Assembly (NCBI GenBank): GCA_014905825.1 | Contig: JACGCN010000025.1 | Span: forward strand, 62,001-126,000 | From: Lyophyllum atratum | Lineage: Eukaryota > Basidiomycota > Agaricomycetes > Agaricales > Lyophyllaceae | Direction: 5' to 3' | DNA length: 64,000 bases | Part shown: in pieces, positions 57,186 through 64,000 of the stretch | Numbering within the stretch: position 1 is the first letter of the stretch | Layout of the letters: each line of letters begins with the position of its first letter | Made by a program: the position numbers and the translations under genes | The notes under the pieces: generated by a model | What the model saw: only the letters and a program-made list of their open reading frames with translations | Databases searched by the model: none | What the model was told of the DNA's origin: nothing

Positions 57186-57352
57186 GGCGAATGCAACACG
57201 AAACTGGGTGACACTTGTGTTTTTTCGGATGTTGATGGTTATTTGATTCAAGGGGTGTTGACTTCCCTCGCATTCCACCACCACGGCTACAAGTTACAAC
57301 TGCTTATAGGCGTCCTCCACCGCCTTCCTGTTTCACATTGTAACCTTCCAGT
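57186..57352. promoter_or_regulatory. Short divergent promoter
   Basis: The 167 bases between the mitochondrial ribosomal protein gene (-) and VPS72 (+) must hold both promoters. No named element is identified. Confidence 0.5.
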
Positions 57353-59314
57353 ATGAGCCAGGATGATGTATCTATGGCAGAGCCCGAGGATTCCCTTGTC
57401 ACTCGACGATCTCGAAGGAGTACCGCTGGAAACCGGTAAGTCCGCCAACTTGTATGAAGCAACGTTCTCACTTGGCTTGAAAATAGAATGGAAGCGGCCC
57501 TCGCAGAAATGGCCCTAGATACCAATGCGGAAGCAATGGAGGATGATCAGGACTTTGTGAACGACAAAGGTTTGAGATGCACACTTTGTCCTCAGTATAT
57601 ACTCAACATAGTAATTGAAACAGATGAAGAGGACGTGTTTGGCTCTGATTTCGAAAGTACAGATGAGGAGGCTGCTCAAGAGGATCTCGACGCTGGGGAT
57701 AAGACAGTACAAGAGGAAGAGAAGCGAGCCAGGAAGGTATGTCAGTCAAGCTATATCGAGTCAAGCGCCGTAGTCATATCTGTTATTCAAGACCGCACGT
57801 TCTAGAGTCGAGAAAGCGACGGCTGCTGCTCACGAGAAACATAAAGTCACTTTCAATCCACAAGCAGAGGCTTCCGCGTCGACATCGAAACTGAAAGTCC
57901 AACGGCGCGTATCGCTGGGCGTTGCTGTGAATGCTGAGACAGGGGAGGTCTTACCGGCGGACAAGTCGAGTCCTAAGAAGAAGAGGCATAGTCAGAGGAA
58001 ACACACTGTTCTGAACACGTCCGCTACTGTGACGCGAATGAAACGATCAGAGGAGAAGAAGGTGCGTTTAGTGGTTTTTTGTTCATCCATGTCATTTTAA
58101 TGTTTCGAACTCCAGGCAGCGACGCCAAAGAAAGTTAAAACAGAATCAAGGACTTTCACCCAAGCAGAGCTCATCGCGCTCGCGCTGGATAACGAGGAAG
58201 GTAACATCGTCGACCATCGCGACTACCTCAAAATCGAAGAAGAGAAACGTAGGCGCGCTCGGGTTGTTCGCGCTGCTGTCGATGGACCGCTCATTCGATG
58301 GATCAGTAAAGGCGAAGAAATCAAGGTCATTGTCCCGCCCCCTCCTGTTCCAACATTCGTGCCCACACGTGCTCCCTATGCATATGCACCGTACAATGCG
58401 TCGGGGCCGACTGTGTATGGACAGACGCCGTATACGTATTCGGCTGGTGTATTCCCTCATATGGCCTCTGGGGGCTATATGGGCGTTGCTGGGAACTATA
58501 CATCTTCTGCACCTGTAGCGTCCACGCCAACGGCGGGAGCTGGACCGTCGAACTCAAATACAACGACACCCCAGGTAGCGTATCAATCGACATCTCAAAC
58601 AGCCTATCCAGCATCGCAGTCGACATCCCAGCCGTCGACTCAGCCAATAACACAGGTGGCGTCCCAACCGGCAGCACATCCGGCATCTCAATCAACGGCT
58701 CCGCCAGGCCCTCAGCCAACAACCCAGCCCGCAACCCAGTCAACGGCCCAGCCGCTATCCCAGCCACCAACCCAAACAATGCAGTACCAGCCGACAAATT
58801 ACAATCCGTACATGGCGCAATTCCAGTCGACCGCGCCGGGTACTTTACCTGTGTGGACACCGCCGCCTCCTCCACAACCAACCGAACGAATAGAAACGGT
58901 TGCCAAGAACTACGTCGTACACGAACTTGCGCAAGAAGATGGTGTGTCGAAGCCGGCATGGAACGAGACGATGGCGGCGATGTTCGGTGACCACGTCAAG
59001 TGGGATGAGCTCAAGGTTTATGTTGGGAAGGGTCGGCCGTTGTGTACGTCCTCTTTCCGCTTCGGCGCTTTCATTCGTGTCTGAGGCTTATGATATCCGT
59101 TATACCAGCGCGGCCAAAGCAAACGTGTCCGATAACAGGGAAGCAGGCAATATATTTGGATCCGCGGACGGGCGTACCATACGCCGATCTGAGGGCGTAC
59201 GAGGTGCTCACGAGGATCTTGAACCACGAGTACTTGTGGAGTCCGAACTTAGGGTGTTATGTCGGGGAAGATGAACGACGTGGGAGCGCAAACGACAGCA
59301 GCACCAATTCTTGA
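57353..59314 (+). CDS. VPS72: SWR1 complex subunit Vps72/YL1 (Swc2)
   Basis: A histone H2A.Z-binding subunit of the SWR1 remodeller, about 540 residues. The N-terminal exon has VTRRSRRSTAGNRMEAALAE, the YL1 start that binds H2A.Z-H2B. An acidic segment (DEEDVFGSDFESTDEEAAQE) and RRVSLGVAV-type basic parts follow. RTFTQAELIALALDNEEGNI leads to the middle region. A long Ser/Gln/Thr/Pro-rich insertion comes next. The YL1 C-terminal domain is split over the last exons: RPKQTCPITGKQAIYLDPRT and GVPYADLRAYEVLTRILNHE. Introns are short and in phase. The long low-complexity insertion sets it apart from shorter homologues. Confidence 0.92.
58580..58790 (+). repeat. SQ/TQ-rich low-complexity tract inside VPS72
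   Basis: About 70 codons encode repeated units such as ASQSTSQPSTQPITQVASQP and TTQPATQSTAQPLSQPPTQT. The DNA is a loose repeat of CAGCC/CAACC with CA and TC steps. The many Ser-Gln and Thr-Gln pairs are potential ATM/ATR-type kinase sites. Confidence 0.7.
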
Positions 59315-60015
59315 ACAAGCGAAACATACTAGCCGCGTTCTACTTCTATTGGGACTGACCCATAAACCCCCAAGAGACGGCGCCCTATGGGATCCTTACT
59401 CCGTACCGCCCAGGTCCACCCTGCCTTTGCCAGTGTATTGCTGGGTGAAATAGGTGCCGATCGGGACACGTCACACTTCCAGTGACATATGCTCGTTCCA
59501 TTTCCAAACCGCTGCGATAGGCTACTGTCCACTGCGTCCTTACACTCCTCCCTCTATGTACTCGAGTATAGAAGATCCGTTCACCATTCATCGTGACACG
59601 GCTCTTGGGCTCAAATGTATCTTAACTAGAGCGACTCACATCTGAGACGTTGTTGTGCTAGCTGATGCGCTACCAGTGGATGCAAAAGAAAGTCCTTCTG
59701 ACTTTGAGCAGTTTGTGAATATACAGAACGAAGTTGAGGTTTGGCGACTTCGAGGACAAGAAGCAGTCAGTCGTAAGAATCTGGTTGTTTTGGTGCTCAC
59801 GTCTTGTATGATAAATCGAAGGGTCGCATCTGGGCAGCCAATCTCCTGAGGAGCCAGCAGGTAGATGTGACTCTGCTGAGGGATGATGCCAGAAGAAAAA
59901 TCATTGATCAGTGATCTGGTGGCTGTGTTGACATTTGGCTTGGCTGCGAGATGCAAACATCGCGCGAGTTTGACGCGCCGAGCCTCGTTACTTGCTCATT
60001 ACGCGTTTGCGTCCG
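59315..60015. other. Intergenic between VPS72 and MSH4
   Basis: This contains the VPS72 3' UTR and the MSH4 promoter. An open frame at 59636-59956 (-) lacks domains. Confidence 0.4.
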
Positions 60016-63000
60016 ATGTCTGACAGATACACTAGCACGGCATACCCTTCAAGACCGACAACGGGGCTCACTGCAGAGCATGAGACATCCCGCCCAACGA
60101 CGCAGGGGCGCCGTCCGTGGACCGCCCAATCGAGGCCAACCACAGCACGTCCAATGACGGCTGCTTTGGTAAAGCATGAAGGTAGTTATGTTATAGCTCT
60201 ATTAGAAGGAAGGGGTGTTGCGCGCGAGGTTGGCATGGCTGCGCTTGACAAGGACACGGGAAAGGTCATGCTTGTGCAGGTTCGGGCAATCCATTATTTT
60301 CATAATCTCATCTCGTCTTATTCGACGTGTTGTGAAGCTTGCAGACTGTCAAACATACGTGAAGACCCTACACCAGATGCATCTGCACTCGCCATCTCTC
60401 ATATTAGTACCCGACACATTTCTGTCGGCGTCTGATCACCCCTCAGGAACGTCTGGCAAACGTGCCGTCCACACGTCGATGCTTGTTGAGTTCATTCGCG
60501 AAGAATTTCCGGGTGTTCCTCTGGAGCCCATAGGACGAAGATATTGGAACGATTCTGGAGGTCTGGCGAGACCACATCTATTGTGCTTTCATTGATGATT
60601 TCGCAAATTGCAGGTCTCGAATTCATTCTCCAACTTTGTGTGGAGGATGATGAACGCGCCGGAACTATTCTTGCAGTTTCGAATAAGTGCGCATATATGA
60701 TGTCTCTCTTACGAAATTCGTCCATTAACGTGTTAATGCCAGATATTACGCGTTATCTGCGACCTGTGCTTTGTTCAAACACGCGGAATCGAAGTTGAAT
60801 GTTAGATTTGCGTCTGGTTCTCTGCCCATCCGTTACGTCCCTGTAGAAGGCACGATGATGATCGACCCAGATACGGCCAAGAATCTGGAGCTTGTCGGCA
60901 ATATGGCTCATAAGAAATCCACTCATTCACTATTTGGGTGCGTCATTGCTGTCTGTTCCTCGAGACGTTTATTCATCCGCTTCTAGGATATTGAACCATA
61001 CCTTTACCGCGATGGCTGCGCGTCTACTGAGAGCGAACATTCTCTCCCCCGTCACGGGTGCGGTACTAGATCTGTTCTTCATGCCTTCTGAGCTGATGTA
61101 TCATTGTATTAGTTCAAACTTCTATCGACGCCCGTCTTGACGTCGTTGAGGGTAACATTGACAAACCTTTCTGATATGCCGGTCTTTCAACCGTTTTTGT
61201 AGAGTTCATTCAAACGGAAGACCGATACACTGAGGTCCGCGGCGCCCTCAAGACCCTCAACAAAATGGACTTCGATAAACTCATCGTCTCAGTACGTATG
61301 CAATCGTCATTCACCGAGGTCTTACAAAGATGCTCCTTCCTAAGCTCGCGGCCCAAGAAGTTCGGCTTGCGAACACAGCCAAACCTGCTTCTGCTCGAGT
61401 CCTTCAAATGCTAAACCTTCGCAGCGTCGTAAAGAATCTTCCATTACTGCAGAAGGCCCTTGCTGGCAGTCAATCCCAACTACTTAGGATCATTTGTGAC
61501 GTGGGTTTCTTCTCTTCGATCATGTAATTTCACCAGTCGCCCGCTAATACTTCTGCTGGCGTAGTTGATCTCCGACGAGCGTCTTGCGAAGATCGAAGCC
61601 CTTGTGAATGCAAATCTCAACGAGGATGGGGCACCTGTCAAGGTATGTACCAATCATTACTCTTCCCCCATCACCCCTATGTTGACTGCGTTCAGGGAGG
61701 TATAGGCGCAGTCAACGCTCGCGTGTACGCCGTCAAAGTGAGTAAGGATGCGTTCCCAGGACGTGGCCCTGCCGACCTGATAAACATCGCAGGCGCATTG
61801 CAACAGACTCCTGGACGTAGCGCGCGAAACCTACAAGGAGAATGTCGGCGACATCTTCCAGCTAAACCGAACCCTCTCTGAGGAGCACGAGTTGCCCTTG
61901 ACTCTGGTCTATCAGGACACGGGGTTTGTCTTTACGCTCAAAAAGACTGATCTGGAGGGCGAGTTGCCCAAGGGGTTTATCAATGTTTCGGCGAGAAGGG
62001 GGAAGTGGGTGTTTTCGTCTATGGATTTGGTATGGTGAGCATAGCCTGCCGCTTCATTTGAGCTAATTTTTTGGCATATATATAGAAGAAGATGAATGCG
62101 AGAATGAAGGATGCTTTGGATGAGACGTTGGTACTGAGTGACAAGTACCACGACCAGTTCATTCTATTTTGCGGCGAGCTAACGAGGTAATCTTCTAGGA
62201 TAATCCAAGACCTAGTCGCAGAAATTCTAGTGGATGTCGGTGCGCTCTACAAAGCGTCTGAGGCGGTAAGTTGCTCCTTTGGTGTCATCCTCGCCCAACT
62301 AAACTCGTTGGCTAGGTTGCTCTTGTAGACATGCTGTGGTCTTTTGCTCACTCATCTATCAGTACGCATCCGCTTCCTCTCTATACTCTCACTTATCGCT
62401 CATTCTACCTTCAAGTACATAACTATGGTGATCAGTATCCTGATCTGTGCCTTTCGGCCAACCCCTAGCTCACGCTCATTCCAGTGCGTCCCGAGTTCAC
62501 TGGGACCCTGGCCATCAAGTCAGGACGGCATCCTGTATTGGAGACAATCCAATCTGCTGGCACCCTTGTCCCAAATGACGTGTACTGTGACGATTCGTCC
62601 TCGTTCCAGATCATTCAGGGACCAAAGTGCGTATCCGACTCTCCTGCTGAAGAGGTTGCATGCTAAGCTGTGTCCGACCCCTCCAGCATGTCAGGTCTGA
62701 TGCTTTTCGCCATATTTCCTACATTAGATCCCTCATCGTTCCTCACCAGGGAAGAGTACATACCTCAGACAGATTGGTTTGCTTACGGTTATGGCGATGT
62801 GCGGATGCTTCGTTCCTGCTGAATACGCAAGCTTCAGGTGCGTCATGATACGTATGGTATCTAGTCGTCTGTGTTCTGAATCTGGTGAACTGCCAGGATC
62901 CACGATTCGCTATTGACGCGGCTGTCGAATGACGATGATATGGAGAAGAATCTGAGCACGTTTGCGAGCGAGATGGCATCGTCTGCCATGATTTTAGGTA

Positions 63001-64000
63001 ATAGTAGCCTGGTGTATCCATACAAATTCAGGTTGATCGATCCCCGGTTATGCAGGGCTCGCCACTCCCAACTCTCTAGTTCTTATTGATGAGTTGGGCC
63101 GAGGGACGTCCCCGCGGGATGGGGTTGGCATTTCGCATGCGATCGCTGAAGAGCTGATTGTGCTCAAGGTGCTTCGATCCTTTTTTGACGGATGGACTGA
63201 TCTAACGTCCGCGGGATCCAATCCAGCCATTCGTTTTCTTCGCGACGTAAGAGAATATACTAACTTCTCCGTAACGATCTGAAATAACGCCCCACAGACA
63301 CTTTAAAGAGCTGACTTTAACGCTTTCTCGCCAACCGACCGTTGTCAAGTACGTTGCCTATCGTGCCAATACTTTGGTTTATTGACGATCACTCCTTCCA
63401 GCTTGCATCTGTCCGTGCATGTAAGATATAATCGCCATTGCTCGTTCAGAATCATCTGAAACGGCTGTTTGGATAGCGAAATCGTCCATCTGCGTCGAAC
63501 TTCGGAATGACGTTCCAATACAAGTGGGTTTGGAGCAATCAATGGCCGGATCTCTGTGTCATCGACGTCTGATCGTATGATGCTGTGTAGGATTGTCGAC
63601 GGAGCACCAGAAGACTCGAATCATTATGGTGCGGTCATCATGATTTGATTATACTCCTTGTGCGACTCATTTCTGTGTAGGCCTCGAGCTTGCCCGCCTC
63701 GCCGATTTGCCCGATGACGTTTTGACGGAGAGCAAAAGGGTCGCGGAAACGCTTGCTGCGCTCCATGCTAAAGACGAAGCTGCCAGCGCGAGTACTCAAG
63801 CTGCAAACAAGCGCAAGGCATTGTTGCGGGTGACTTGCTCTCGCTTATTGACCTGCACCTTGATTATGTTCACTCTCAATCTGTTATACTAACTCGACCT
63901 TGACAGCTTCGGACACAGCTCATTCAGGCACTTGATCACTCGGCGCTGCCTGATCAAGAACTTCGAGCCTACCTGCGGCGGTTCCAGGACGAGATTGCGA
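60016..64000 (+). CDS. MSH4: Meiotic MutS homologue Msh4, 3' end beyond window
   Basis: A MutS-family ATPase that with Msh5 stabilises meiotic recombination intermediates and promotes crossovers. It starts [20 protein letters not shown], a Ser/Thr/Pro-rich lead without the mismatch-binding domain of Msh2/6, as expected for Msh4. The connector and core follow: [40 protein letters not shown] and [20 protein letters not shown]. The ATPase domain has [20 protein letters not shown], Walker [14 protein letters not shown] (assembled over three exons), the ENxxTFAsEM-like [11 protein letters not shown] and Walker [28 protein letters not shown] and [20 protein letters not shown] follow. More than fifteen short introns are present. 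The C-terminal end lies outside the window. Confidence 0.94.
62687..62694 (+). other. 8-nt microexon in the MSH4 Walker A loop
   Basis: CATGTCAG lies between acceptor CTCCAG and donor GTCTGA. With the preceding exon (ending CCAAA at 62636) and the following one (starting GGAAGAGT at 62750) it reads Pro-Asn-Met-Ser-Gly-Lys-Ser, the MutS P-loop. Without it the motif and the frame are lost. Confidence 0.75.

Overview
This window reads as nuclear DNA of a mushroom-forming basidiomycete (Agaricomycetes). The evidence is dense genes on both strands cut by many 50-60 nt GT-AG introns, a class I hydrophobin, a secreted GMC oxidoreductase of the aryl-alcohol oxidase type, fungal-type tRNAs with introns after position 37, and three small farnesylated-pheromone precursor genes of the basidiomycete type. 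The right end lies inside MSH4 and the left end inside a MYST acetyltransferase gene. Exon joins were worked out by eye, so ends are firm where start and stop are both visible, while internal splice sites are less certain.

Left part (1-21 kb): 3' end of a MYST histone acetyltransferase; three tandem tRNA-Gln(CUG) genes with introns of different length; a decayed GMC oxidoreductase copy followed by an intact one; a divergent pair, EFM5-like lysine methyltransferase (-) and glycinamide ribonucleotide formyltransferase (+); a probable AGC-type pseudokinase; a single-pass membrane protein; a small NTF2/SnoaL-like protein; an acidic protein of unknown role; and a secreted pepsin-like protease.

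Middle part (21-46 kb): mostly conserved cellular genes. RPB1 (largest subunit of RNA polymerase II, with a C-terminal heptad tail split by microexons), a probable Mediator subunit 9, the HAT-repeat splicing factor CLF1, a hydrophobin, a TMEM184/DUF300 membrane protein, VPS27 (ESCRT-0), an intron-containing tRNA-Gly(GCC), and VPS35 (retromer).

Right part (46-64 kb): a gene-poor stretch of about 9 kb between VPS35 and a GET2-like gene. It holds one intact secreted protein, one broken relative of it, and three same-strand pheromone precursor genes (50.9, 52.3 and 54.4 kb). The three pheromone genes share one architecture: an exact GAACAATTA element about 185-210 bases before the ATG, a TATA-like box about 100 bases before it, a pyrimidine-rich leader, a 34-39 residue CaaX peptide, a possible 3' UTR intron, and a TTCGACYTCTTC motif roughly 190-240 bases after the stop. 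No intact STE3-type receptor is visible. This may be part of a B (P/R) mating-type locus whose receptor lies elsewhere, or a separate pheromone cluster. Beyond it come a CI-B8-domain mitochondrial ribosomal protein, VPS72/YL1 (SWR1 complex) and meiotic MSH4, whose Walker A loop is split by an apparent 8-nt exon.
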